NCBI GenBank assembly: GCA_963575745.1
Contig: CAUYUJ010009580.1
Coordinates: 167,928 to 200,427, forward strand
Reading direction: 5' to 3'
Source of the DNA: Prorocentrum cordatum
Taxonomy: Eukaryota > Sar > Dinophyceae > Prorocentrales > Prorocentraceae
Length of the DNA: 32,500 nucleotides
Shown: one piece after another, positions 1-9,435 of the stretch
How positions within the stretch are numbered: the first letter of the stretch is position 1
How the letters are laid out: every line of letters begins with the position of its first letter
Made by a program: the position numbers and the translations under genes
The notes under the pieces: generated by a model
Told to the model about the DNA's origin: nothing
What the model saw: only the letters and a program-made list of their open reading frames with translations
Database searches by the model: none

Positions 1-684
1 CCTCAGCCTGCATCAGCCTCAGCCTCAGCCTCAGCCTGCCTCAGCATCAGCCTGCCTCAGCCTCAGCCTCAGCCTGCCTCAGCCTCAGCCTCAGCCTGCT
101 TCAGCCTCAGCCTCAGTCTGCCTACAGCCTCGCCTCAGCCTCAGCCCTCAGCCTCAGCCTCAGCCTCAGCATCAGCCTGCCTCAGCCTCAGCCTCAGCCT
201 CAGCCTCAGCCTCAGCCTGCCTCAGCATCAGCCTGCCTCAGCCTCAGCCTCAGCCTGCCTCAGCCTCAGCCTCAGCCTGCTTCAGCCTCAGCCTCAGTCT
301 GCCTTCAGCCTCGGCCTCAGCCTCAGCCTGCCTCAGCCTCAGCCTGCATCAGCCTCAGCCTCAGCCTCAGCCTGCCTCAGCATCAGCCTGCCTCAGCCTC
401 AGCCTCAGCCTGCCTCAGCCTCAGCCTCAGCCTGCTTCAGCCTCAGCCTCAGTCTGCCTTCAGCCTCGGCCTCAGCCTCAGCCTGCCTCAGCCTCAGCCT
501 GCATCAGCCTCAGCCTCAGCCTCAGCCTGCCTCAGCATCAGCCTGCCTCAGCCTCAGCCTCAGCCTGCCTCAGCCTCAGCCTCAGCCTGCTTCAGCCTCA
601 GCCTCAGTCTGCCTTCAGCCTCGGCCTCAGCCTCAGCCTGCCTCAGCCTCAGCCTGCCTCAGCCTCAGCATCAGCCTGCCTCAG
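1..684. repeat. CAGCCT-type satellite with 155-bp higher-order unit
   Basis: The whole stretch is built from short CAGCCT/CAGCCTGC words. Sparse variant words (CAGTCT, CCTCGG, GCATCAG) reveal a larger period: CAGTCT recurs at 114, 295, 450 and 605, that is, spacings of 181, 155 and 155 bp. The units 301-455 and 456-610 look identical base for base. The array runs off the left edge of the window and stops abruptly where the 73-bp satellite begins. No gene is seen here. Confidence 0.95.
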
Positions 685-1258
685 CATTCAAAATGTGGCC
701 CGGGAATGGAGTTCTGGGAACTCGAAGAACACGAAGTGGCCTACAGTTGGCTCCGGGCATTCAAAATCATGCCCAGGAATGGAGTTCTGGGAACTCGAAG
801 ACCACGAAGTGGCCTACAGTTGGCTCCGGGCATTCAGAATGTGGCCCGGGAATGGAGTTCTGGGAAATCGAAGAACACGAAGTGGCCTACAGTTGGGTCC
901 GGGCATTCAAAATGTGGCCCGGGAATGGAGTTCTGGGAATCGAAGAGCACGAAGTGGCCTACAGCTGGCTCCGGGCATTCAAAATGTGGCCCGGGAATGG
1001 AGTTCTGGGAGATCGAAGAGCACGAAGTGGCCTACAGTTCGCTCCGGGCATTCAAAATGTGGCCCGGGAATGGAGTTCTGGGAAGTCGAAGAGCACGAAG
1101 TGGCCTACAGTTGGCTCCGGGCATTCCGAATGTGGCCCGGGAATGGCGTTCTGGGAGGTCAAGGAGCACCAAGTGTGTGACTGTTGCATCCGGTTATTCA
1201 GAATGTGGCCTGGGAATGGGGTTCTGAGAGGTCGACGAGCACGAAGTGTGTGACTGTT
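685..1258. repeat. 73-bp tandem satellite, about 8 copies
   Basis: Units start at 685, 758, 831, 904, 976, 1049, 1122 and 1195 (period 73, one copy 72). Each begins CATTCAAAATGTGGCCCGGG and contains CCGGGC...GCCCGG, able to form a short hairpin. The last two copies are the most diverged. Because 73 is not a multiple of 3 and the unit has no stop codon in its plus-strand frames, three overlapping plus-strand ORFs of 160-190 codons arise. Each is a frame-rotated version of the others, so I do not call them genes. Confidence 0.95.
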
Positions 1259-1459
1259 GGTGAAAAACGAGCCCGGCACAGGCCCGGCCGGCAACTCCCA
1301 ACGCCTGCCCGGACCCCCCTGTGGAGTGATCTGTGAGCTCTTTTGAGTCAACTAGAAACCTATCAGTCTACGCTGTTAGGTAAAAAACAGGAAAATCATC
1401 CCAGTGCGACCCTACCTAGGAGTCGGAGCCCCTAGGAAAGCAGCATTATTAGTAGCAGA
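1259..1459. other. non-repetitive spacer, nothing recognised
   Basis: Single-copy-looking sequence between two satellites. I see no coding, RNA or mobile-element signal. Confidence 0.5.
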
Positions 1460-1885
1460 AAAGCTAAGCTAAAGCTAAGCTAAAGCTAAGCTGAAGCTAA
1501 GCTGAAGCTAAGCTGAAGCTAAGCTAACGCTAAGCTAAAGCTAAGCTACAGTTAAGCTACAGCTAAGCTGAATCTAATATAAAACTAAGCTAACGCTGAG
1601 CTAAAGCTAAGCTAAAGCTAAGCTACAGCTAAGCTACAGCTAAACCAAAGCTAAGCCAAAGCTAAGCTAAAGTTAAGCTAAAGCTAAGATAAAGCTAGGC
1701 TAAAGTTGAGCTAACGCTAAGCTAACGCTAAGCTAAAGCTAAAGCTAAAGCTAAAGCTAAGTTAAAGCTAAGCTAAAGCTAAGCTAAAGCTAAGCTAAAG
1801 CTCAGCTAAAGCTCAGCTAAGCTAAGCTAAAGCTAAGCTGAAGCTAAGCTAAAGCTAAGCTAAAGCTAAAGCTAAAGCTAAAGCT
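1460..1885. repeat. 11-bp AAAGCTAAGCT satellite
   Basis: Tandem array of an 11-bp unit (AAAGCTAAGCT) with point variants GAAGCTAAGCT, ACGCTAAGCTA and ACAGCTAAGCT. It shrinks near the right end to 6-bp AAAGCT steps. It is unusually dense in the palindrome AGCT. A GC-rich 100-bp spacer (1886-2003) follows. Confidence 0.93.
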
Positions 1886-2003
1886 CCCAAGGGACTGGGG
1901 GAACCGCGGGGCGGGGACCGGGGGAACCGCCCGGGGCGCTTTCCACTGCCCGGCCCCTTTAAGCTAAGAGAGTAAGAACCCTCTAGGCAGAGCCTAGGTA
2001 GGG

Positions 2004-2175
2004 AACAACAGCAGCAGCAGCAACACAACACAACACAACACAACACAACACAACACAACACAACACAGCACAACACAACACAACACAACACAACACAACA
2101 CAACACAACACAATATCAACACAACATCAACAACAACATCAACAACAACAGCAGCAACAGCAACAGCAACAACAA
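2004..2175. repeat. (ACAAC)n pentanucleotide then (CAA)n microsatellite
   Basis: A pure-looking ACAAC pentanucleotide run (about 2022-2113) passes into CAA/CAG trinucleotides. It is the first of the CAA-type microsatellites that punctuate the composite modules between here and 12 kb. Confidence 0.93.
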
Positions 2176-4252
2176 TCAGGTTAAGACTGTTCGCTCGTAT
2201 CTGCTCGAGTGTCCGTTAACGCGTATTTCCGAACCCCTCGATACACGCCCTTTTCGTCTTCGATCGTACCCCTTGTGGGGGGTATACCTTGATTCCCTGC
2301 AGGACGGGCCCCGGCAAGCGGCGGGGCGGCCGCGGACCATCGGCTTGGCCAGCGGGGCCGCGAAGGGCATGCAGATGGGGCCACGACGGGCGCGAACGAG
2401 CGGGGGCCACGAAGGGCAGGGAATGCGGGGCCACAGAAGTCAGCGACGGGGCCTCTGAGGGTAGCAACTGGGCCACGAAGGACAGCGAGGGGGCCACAAG
2501 GGGCGACAGCGGGGCCACGAAGGGCATGCATATGGAGCCACGACGGGCGCGAAAGAGCGGGGGCCACGAAAGGCATACATATTTTGGGCCGCGGAAGGCA
2601 AGGACGGGGCCACTGAGAGATGCAACAATGCCACGAAGGGCAACGAGGACGCCACGAAGGGCGACAACGGGGCCACGAAGGGCATGCATATGGGGCCACG
2701 ACGGGCGCGAACGAGCGGGGGCAACGAAGGGCATACATACATGGGGCCACGAAGGGCAGCGAGAGGGGCCACGAAGGGGTGCAACGGGGCCACGAAGGGC
2801 AGCGGAGGGGCCACGAAGGGCAGCGAGGAGGCCACGAGGGGCTGCAACGGGGCCACGAAGGGCAGCGAGGGGGCCACGAAGGGCTGCAACTGGGCCACGA
2901 AGGGCAGCGAGGGGGCCACGAAGAGCTGCAACGGGGCCACGAAGGCAGCTAGGGGGCCACGAAGGGCTGCAACAGGGCCACGAGGGGCAGCAAGGGGGCC
3001 ACGAGGGGCTGCAACGGGGCCACGTAACAAAGCGAGGGGGCCACGAAGGGCTGCAACGGGGCCACGTAACAAAGCGAGGGGGCCACGAAGGGCTGCAACG
3101 GGGCCACGAAGAGCAGCGAGGGGGCCACGAAGGGCTGCATGCAGCGGGTCCACGAAGGGCAGCGAAGAGGCCACGAGGGGCTGCAACGGGGCCACGAACG
3201 GCAGCGAGGGGGCCACGAAGGGCTGCAACGGGGCCACGGAGGGCAGCGAGGGGGCCACGAAGAGGTGCAACGGGGCAACGAAGGGCAGCGAGGGGGCCAC
3301 GAAGAGGCGCAACGGGGCCACGAAGGGCAGCGAGGGGGCCGCGAAGGGCTGCAACGGGGCCACGAAGGGCGGCGAGGGGGTCACGAAGGGGCGCAACGGG
3401 GCCACGAATGACAACGAGGGGACAGCGAAGGGGTGCAACGGGGCCACGAAGGGCAGCGAGGGGACCGCGAAGGGCTGCAACGGGCCACGAGGGGCAGCGA
3501 GCGGGCCACGGAGGGCAGCGAGGGGGCCACGAAGGAGCGCAACGGGGCCACGAAGGGTAGCGAGAGGGCCACGAAGGGGCGCAACGGGGCCACGAAGGGC
3601 AGCGAGGGGGCCACGAAGGAGCGCAATGAGGCCACGAAGGCCAGCGAGGGGGCCACGAAGGGGCGCAACGGGGCCACGAAGGGCAGCGAAGGGACCGCGA
3701 AGGGCTGCAACGGGGCCGCGAACGGCAGCGAGGAGCCCACGAAGGGCTGCATCAGGTCCACGAAGAGCAGCGAAGGGGCCACGAAGGGCTGCAAACGGGG
3801 CCACGAAACAAGGCGAGAAGGGAGTCCTAAGCGTGAGCGCAACTCCTGGGTGCCTGAGTGTCGGGAGCGCGGCGCTTGAGTAAATTGCAGGAAATTCCGA
3901 CGCAAGGTCGCTATTATTCAATACATTGCCAACAAATCTCCAGCCAGAGCGCGACTCCAGAGCGCCGAGAGAGCGATCCCTGTATAGATTGTCAGGAAGT
4001 GCCAAGCGAGAGCGCGATTCCTACATAAACCGCAAGGAAGTCTCAGGCGGGAGCGGGGGACCCGAGTAAATTTCAAGGAAATATTAAGCGGGAGCCGCTG
4101 TTGCTGTAAACCGGGGGCCAACAACACAATTTGAGGACGATGACTTTTCCTGGTAAGTTACAGGGTGCGAGCGGCGGGAGGGGCACTTCCATTGAAAAAT
4201 ACTATGTGCACCCCAGGGGGGATCAACACTACTTATTTTTCAGTAGTGAGTT
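2176..4252 (+). repeat. composite repeat module A1 (A-type)
   Basis: Full A-type module. The left cassette (2176-2346) contains AAGACTGTTCGCTCGTATCT, CTCGAGTGTCCGTTAACGCG and a CCCTTGTGGGGGG box. The 21/42-bp GC-rich array runs 2347-3815. A tail of degenerate ~42-bp units (core AGGAAGTCTCAAGCGGGAGC plus GAGTAAATTGC) covers about 3816-4095. The right box (4096-4252) runs from TGTAAACCGGGGGCCAACAA to GGGGGATCAACACTACTTAT. The same order recurs in modules B and C, so it is a repeated unit and not chance adjacency. There are no terminal inverted repeats and no protein-coding gene that I recognise. Confidence 0.8.
2347..3815. repeat. 21/42-bp GC-rich array of module A1
   Basis: Alternating 21-bp half-units GGGGCCACGAAGGGCAGCGA(G) and GGGGCCACGAAGGGCTGCAA(C) form a 42-bp unit. 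The period is a multiple of three and contains almost no TA dinucleotides, so at least five of the six frames stay open over 100-500 codons. Plus-strand frames give (GATKGSE/GATKGCN)n, (GPRRAAR)n or (GHEGQRG)n. The minus strand gives (ALRGPLA)n or (PFVAPLQ)n, the longest being 521 codons at 2440-4005. No frame is favoured by start context or by conservation that I can judge, so I treat the array as non-coding. Confidence 0.9.
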
Positions 4253-4253
4253 C

Positions 4254-4284
<31 letters not shown>

Positions 4285-4330
4285 CCAACAACATTAACAA
4301 CAACAACAACAACAACAACAGCACCATACA
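4253..4330. repeat. (CAA)n microsatellite
   Basis: CAA trinucleotides with occasional ACC/ATT interruptions, directly following the right box of module A1. Confidence 0.93.
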
Positions 4331-4817
4331 TCATTTTAAGACTGTTCGCTCTTATCTGCTCGAGTGTCATTCAGTGCGCATTCCCGAACCCTCGATACCC
4401 GTCCTCTTCGTCTTCGAACATACCACTTGTGGTGGGTATACATTTCTTTGTGAGCTCTGCGTGGTTGGCCAAGACCGCGAGAGAGCGATTCCTAATTAAT
4501 TTGAGGTCCCCAACGAACGCGCGACTCCTGAATTGCAAAAGCGCGGCGCTTGAGTAAATTGCGAGGACGTCTCAAGCGGGAGCGCGATTCTTGAGTAAAT
4601 TGCGAGGAAGTCTAAAGTGGGAGCGGGGGACCAGAGTAAATTGTAAGGAAGCATCAAGCGGGAGCCAATGTTGTTGTAAACCGGGGTCCAACAACACAAT
4701 TTGAGGACGAAGACTTTCTCTGATCAAATACAGCGTGCGAGCGCAGGGAGGGGCACTTCAATCGAAAAATCCATACATGCACCAGAAGGGGATAACAATT
4801 TTTCAATAATAAGATTT
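4331..4817 (+). repeat. short A-type module lacking the 42-bp array (A2)
   Basis: The left cassette (about 4337-4445: AAGACTGTTCGCTCTTATCT, CTCGAGTGTC, then a CACTTGTGGTGGGTATAC box) passes straight into the ~42-bp AGGAAGTCTCAAGCGGGAGC tail units (4485-4665). The right box (about 4667-4817: TTGTAAACCGGGGTCCAACA ... GGGGATAACAATTTTTCAAT) follows. The central GC-rich array is absent, so this copy is an internal deletion derivative or an ancestral short form. Confidence 0.75.
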
Positions 4818-4907
4818 CAACAACAACAACAATAACAAGAAAGGTAGCAACCGCAACAACAACGACAACCACCACAACCACAACAACAACAAAGCAACAG
4901 CAGCAAC
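4818..4907. repeat. (CAA)n microsatellite
   Basis: Interrupted CAA/ACC trinucleotide run between module A2 and module D1. Confidence 0.9.
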
Positions 4908-5510
4908 AATCAGTTTACCCTCATGCGCGATGTCTCCACACGAAGCATGCGACCATCATGATTATCATCCCCATCATAGGGGGACTCTTGTTCTATAGCG
5001 GGGCCCGTGATTCCCATTCCCAGATCTCGGGGGCGGCGCCAATTCAAAAGAAAGTAGGACACCAGTCTAGCGTAAAACGGGAGGAAGTCTTGGGGGGGGG
5101 AGCGTTGGTTTTGCTGGGACGGCGGTTTTCGGCGGCGAGGAGGAGCACCGCCTTGAGTAAAAAATGGAGGAGGTCTCGAGCGGGAGCGTTGTTGTTGCTG
5201 GGGGCGGCGCCGATGAGAGAAAGACTAGCGCGCCAGTCCAAGTTTAAAAAGGAGGAAGTCTCGAGCGGGAGCGGTGATATTGTTGGGACGGCCGGCTTCG
5301 GCGGCGAGCAAGAGCACCAGCTCTGAGCAAAACAAGAAGAAATCTGGAGCGGGAGCGTTGTTTTTTGTTGTTGGGGGGTCGGTTTTGGCGCCCCCCTAAC
5401 CACTCGAGCGTAAGCCTCATTTTCCAATGAGAATGTAGCTGGCGCCTCGGCGAGAGCGCCAAAGCGCCTAGGAAGGGTCCAACAATGATAACTGTTTAGC
5501 AGTTAACATG
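4908..5510 (+). repeat. composite repeat module D1 (D-type)
   Basis: The left cassette (4911-5040) starts CAGTTTACCCTCATGCGCGA and is closely matched at 5730-5850. It is followed by four ~84-bp minisatellite cores at about 5080, 5166, 5251 and 5335. A hairpin-rich right end (5363-5460) and the GGTCCAACAATGATAACTG box lead into the next CAA microsatellite. The minisatellite core (GAGGAAGTCTCGAGCGGGAGC) is clearly related to the core of the A-module tails, so the two module types share ancestry or exchange sequence. Confidence 0.75.
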
Positions 5511-5526
5511 CAACACCAATAACAAC

Positions 5527-5595
<69 letters not shown>

Positions 5596-5689
5596 CCAAC
5601 AACAACCACAACCACAGCAACAGCAACAGCAACAACAACAACAATCGCAACAATAACAACAACAACAACAACAACAACAGCAACAACAA

Positions 5690-5720
<31 letters not shown>

Positions 5721-5727
5721 AGCAACA
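5511..5727. repeat. long (CAA)n microsatellite
   Basis: About 215 bp of CAA with CAG, CGA and ACC interruptions, the longest CAA tract in the window. It reads as poly-Leu or poly-Val on the minus strand, which is a repeat artefact. Confidence 0.95.
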
Positions 5728-5960
5728 ACAATCAGTTTACCCTCATGCGCGATGTTTCCACACAACACATGCGACCACCATGATAACCATCCACATCATG
5801 GGGGACTCTTGCTCTATAGCGGGGCCTGTGATTCCCATTCCCGGATCTCCCGCCCAACGGGGTCTTGCAAACAACTCCTCCGAGGAATTTCAAAATATCC
5901 CGCCACGAAAACACATGCCCGCACCTTACCGCGTCGATGTGAGACCGCCAGTGGAACCCC

Positions 5961-6902
5961 AGCGAAGGGTAAAGCACAAGGAAGTATCGAGCGACAGGAT
6001 TGCTTTGGTGGGGATGGGGGCTGTCGGCGGCGAGGCAAGGACCTGGCCCTGAATAGAAAGGGAGGAAGTCTCCAGCAGGGCTGCTGTCGTTGCTGGGAGC
6101 GGCGCCAATGCTGAAGAGAGTAGGGCGCTAGTCAAGCGTAAAACAGAAAGAAGTCTCGAGCGGGAACGCTGGTTCTGTTGGGACGGCGGTTGTCGGCGGC
6201 GAGGAGGAACACCGCCTTGAATAAGAAAGGAAGAAGCAGCGAGCGGGAGCCGTGGTTTTGTCGGGACAAGGGCTGTCGGCGGCGAGGAACAGCACCGTCC
6301 CGAGGAAAAAAGGAGGAAATCTCGAGCGGGAGCGTTGTTCTTGCTGGGAGCGGCGCCAATTCAAAAGAGAGTAGGGCGCCAGCCAAACGTAAAACGGAAA
6401 GAAATCTCGGGCGGGAGCGCTGGTTTTGTCCGGGCGGCGGTTTTCGGCGGCGAGGAGGAACAGCGCCTTGAGTAAGAAGGGAGGAAGCCTCGAGTGGGAG
6501 CCGTGGTTTTGTCGGGACGGGGGCTGTCGGCGGCGAGGAACAGCACCGTCCCGAGGAAAAAGGGAGGAAATTTCGAGCGGGAGGCTTGTTCTTGCTGGGA
6601 GCGGTGCCAATTCAAAAGGGCGCCAGTCCAGCGTAAAACGGAAGGAGATCTCAGGCGGGAGCGCTGGTTTTGTCGGGGCGGCGGTTGTCGGCGGCGAGGA
6701 GGAGCACCGCCTTGAGGGACACCTCGAGCGGGAGCGTTGTTTTTGCTGGGGGCGGCGCCGATGAGAGAAAGACTAGCGCGCCAGTCCAAGTTAAAACAGG
6801 AGGAAGTCTCGAGCGGGAGCGGTGGTTTTGTTGGGACGGCGGCTTTCGGCGGCGAGCAAGAACACCAGCCCTGAGCAAAAAAGGAGAAGTCTCGAGCGAG
6901 AG
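5961..6902. repeat. ~84-bp minisatellite with two or three monomer types
   Basis: Cores of the form RAGGAAGTCTCGAGCGGGAG lie at about 5969, 6060, 6147, 6230, 6311, 6397, 6480, 6564, 6643, 6718, 6800 and 6883, so spacings are 75-91 bp, mostly 81-87. Sequences between cores fall into type A (GGGAGCGGCGCCAATTCAAA...), type B (GGGACGGCGGTTTTCGGCGG...) and type B' (...GCGAGGAACAGCACCGTC). From 6060 the order is A B B' A B B' A B A B, a higher-order pattern. Confidence 0.85.
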
Positions 6903-7036
6903 CGTTGTTGTTGTCGTTGTTGTCGTCGTTGTTGTTGTTGTTGCTGCTGTTGTTGCTGTTGTTGCTGCTGTTGCTGGTGTTGTTGTTGTTGTTGTTGTTG
7001 GTGTTGTTGTTGTTGCAGCTGTTGTTGTTGTTGTTG
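6903..7036. repeat. (TTG)n microsatellite
   Basis: TTG/TCG/CTG trinucleotides directly after the last minisatellite core. This is the only tract in the 2-12 kb module series in TTG sense on the plus strand. Confidence 0.93.
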
Positions 7037-7040
7037 GGGG

Positions 7041-7121
7041 GCGGTTTGGGCGGTCCTCCAAACCGCTCAAGCGTGAGCCTCATTTTCGTTGAAAATGTAG
7101 CCGGCGCCTCGGCGAGAGCGC
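7041..7121. other. hairpin cluster at the right end of module D2
   Basis: Three potential stem-loops lie in a row. GCGGTTTGG (7041-7049) pairs perfectly with CCAAACCGC (7058-7066). CATTTTC pairs with GAAAATG across a 3-nt loop (7081-7097). GGCGC pairs with GCGCC around 7103-7121. The same position in module D1 (about 5373-5460) has its own G6/C6 stem, a CATTTTC/GAGAATG stem with a different loop, and an identical GGCGC...GCGCC stem. See the matching finding. Confidence 0.6.
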
Positions 7122-7172
7122 CAGGGCGCCTGTGAGGGGTCCAACAAGAATAATTATTTAATACTTAACATT

Positions 7173-7222
7173 CAACCACAACAACAACAACAACAGCAGC
7201 AGCAGCAACAACAACAACAATC
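7173..7222. repeat. (CAA)n microsatellite
   Basis: Short CAA/CAG run between modules D2 and B. Confidence 0.9.
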
Positions 7223-8856
7223 AGGTTGAGACGGTTCGCTTTTACCGGCTCGAGTGTCCGTTAACGCGTATTTCCAAAACCCTCGATACCCGCCCTCTTT
7301 GTCTTCGATCGTACCCCTTGGGGGGGGACCTTTCTTCCCTGCAGGCCGGGCCCCGGCAAGCGGCGGGGCGGCCGCGGACCGTCGGCCTGGCCAGCGGCAG
7401 CGCTGATCGGCGGCAACCCGACCCCAAGAGGGACGCACAGGGGACCGACCACGACGACGACAAGGACGACGACGACGAGCAAAAGCGAGAGCGAGGCCAC
7501 GAAGGACACGAAGTAGGCCACGAAGGGCGACAGCGGGGACACGAAGGGAATGCATTTGGGGCCACGACGGGCGCGAAGGAGCGGAGGCCATGAAGGGCAG
7601 ATAATGCGGGCCCACAGAAGGCAACGACGGGGCCACTGAGGGTAGCAACTGGGCAAAGTAGGACAGCGAGGGCGCCACAAAGAGCGACACCGGGGCCACG
7701 AAGGGCAAGCACATGGGGCCACGACGGGCGCGAACGAGCGGGGACCACAAAGGGCATACGTACTTTGGGCCGCGGAGGGCAAGGACGGGGCCACTGAAGG
7801 CAGCATCGGGGCCACGAAGGACAGCGAGGGGGCCACGAAGGGCGACAGCAGGGCCACGAAGGGAATGCATATGGGGCCACGACGGGCGCGAACGAGCGGG
7901 GGCCACGAAGGGCATACAGATCTGGAGCCACGAGGGGCAGCGAGGGGGCCACGAAGGGCTGCAACAGGGCCACGAAGGGCACCGAGGGGGCCACGAACGG
8001 GTGCAACGGAACCACGAAGGGCAGCGAGGGGGCCACGAAGAGCTGCAACGGGGCCACGAAGGGCAGCGAGGGGGCCACGAAGGGCTGCAACTGGGCCACG
8101 AAGGGCAGCGAGGGGGCCACGAAGAGCTGCAACGGGGCCACGAAGGCAGCTAGGGGGCCACGAAGGGCTGCAACAGGGCCACGAGGGGCAGCAAGGGGGC
8201 CACGAGGGGCTGCAACGGGGCCACGTAACAAAGCGAGGGGGCCACGAAGGGCTGCAACGGGGCCACGTAACAAAGCGAGGGGGCCACGAAGGGCTGCAAC
8301 GGGGCCACGAAGAGCAGCGAGGGGGCCACGAAGGGCTGCATGCAGCGGGTCCACGAAGGGCAGCGAAGAGGCCACGAAGGGCTGCATCGGGGCCACGAAG
8401 GGCAGCGAAATCCCGACTCCTAAAGAATCTGCGAGGGAATCCTAAGCGTGAGCGCGACTCCTGGGTGCCTTAGTGTCGGGAGCGCGGCGCTTGAGTAAAT
8501 CGCGATAAATTCAAACGCAAGGGCGCTATTCTTATGTAAATTGACAGCGAGAGCGCGACTCCAGAGCGCGGAGAAAGCGATTCCTGAATAAAATGTAAGG
8601 AAGTCCCAAGCGAGAGCGCGAATCCCTAATAACATGCAAAGAAATCTGGGGAGGGAGCGCGATTCTTTAGTAACTTGTGAGGAAGTATCAAGCGGGAGCC
8701 GCTGCTGTTGTAAACCGGGGGCCCACAACACAGTTTGAGCCTCAAGAATTTCCCTGATAAAAAAGGTGCGAGCCCCGGGCGGGACACTTCGATTGAAAAA
8801 TACAATGTGCACCAGGCGGGGGGATCAACAATAATGTTTCTTCAGGAATGAAAATT
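7223..8856 (+). repeat. composite repeat module B (A-type)
   Basis: The left cassette (7223-7500) matches those of A1 and C, and like C carries an extra GCAGCGCTGATCGGCGGC segment and a GAC-rich stretch missing from A1. A shortened 21/42-bp array runs 7500-8410. The ~42-bp tail units (8411-8700) and right box (about 8703-8856: TGTAAACCGGGGGCCCACAA ... GGGGATCAACAATAATGTTT) follow. It contains a 336-bp tract identical to module A1 (see findings). Confidence 0.8.
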
Positions 8857-8930
8857 CAACCACAACAACAACAACGACAACAACAACAACAACAACAACA
8901 GCAACAACAGCAACAACAACAACAACAACA

Positions 8931-8968
<38 letters not shown>

Positions 8969-9062
8969 CACAACAATACTAACAGCAACAACGACAACAA
9001 CACAAACACCAGCAGCAGCAACAACAACAGCAACATCAACAGCGACAGCAACAACAAACACA
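8857..9062. repeat. CAA/CGA microsatellite
   Basis: CAA run with an internal pure (CGA)n block at about 8930-8968. Reads as poly-Val/Leu on the minus strand. Confidence 0.93.
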
Positions 9063-9349
9063 ATCATTTTACCCGAACGCTCAGTGTTCTCCCCAGTGCC
9101 AGGGTTTTCATGCGACGCCAGCCAATACCCCCACTTCGTGGGGGGGGCAATGCAAGCTCTACCAAACATCCACACGACTCTCGGGAACCACCCACACCCA
9201 GCTTCCCGCCCTATGACGTCAGGACACTTCACTTCGTGGCGCGCGGACGATCGTGGATACTACACTGGCGTGGAGTACACACCCGCAGAGGTTAATCACT
9301 TGTTTGGGCCCCGCATGTGCCCCGCATCGTGCATTTGTTGCGCATGATA
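9063..9349. other. third kind of left cassette, no gene seen
   Basis: It sits where a module's left cassette is expected, just after a CAA microsatellite, and starts TTTTACCCGAACGCTCAGTG, loosely like the D-type start. Two small ACTTCGTGG motifs occur (9133 and 9232). I see no coding signal. Confidence 0.4.
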
Positions 9350-9383
9350 TGAGAGCAAGACAGAGAGAGAGAGAGAGCAAGAC

Positions 9384-9417
<34 letters not shown>

Positions 9418-9435
9418 AGACAGAGAGCCAGAGGA
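9350..9435. repeat. (GA)n microsatellite
   Basis: GAGA dinucleotide blocks separated by CAAGACA words. Confidence 0.95.

Larger units (their letters stand above)
5728..7172 (+). repeat. composite repeat module D2 (D-type, long)
   Basis: The left cassette at 5730-5850 is a near match to that of D1, with an extra segment to 5960. The ~84-bp minisatellite (5961-6902) follows, then a (TTG)n tract in opposite sense to the usual CAA (6903-7036). The hairpin-rich right end (7037-7130) comes last, then the GGGTCCAACAAGAATAATTA box. No recognisable gene lies within it. Confidence 0.75.

Noticed and set aside
2440-4005. 521-codon minus-strand ORF, and its counterparts at 7242-8396 and 10033-11700, as genes for repetitive proteins.
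   Set aside because: Overlapping frames on both strands are equally open because of the 42-bp period and lack of TA dinucleotides.
5511-5768. Poly-Leu/poly-Val minus-strand ORFs as membrane proteins.
   Set aside because: They are translations of the (CAA)n microsatellite.
2347-8410. Regularly spaced repeats as a CRISPR array.
   Set aside because: Units abut in tandem without unique spacers, and no cas genes are present.
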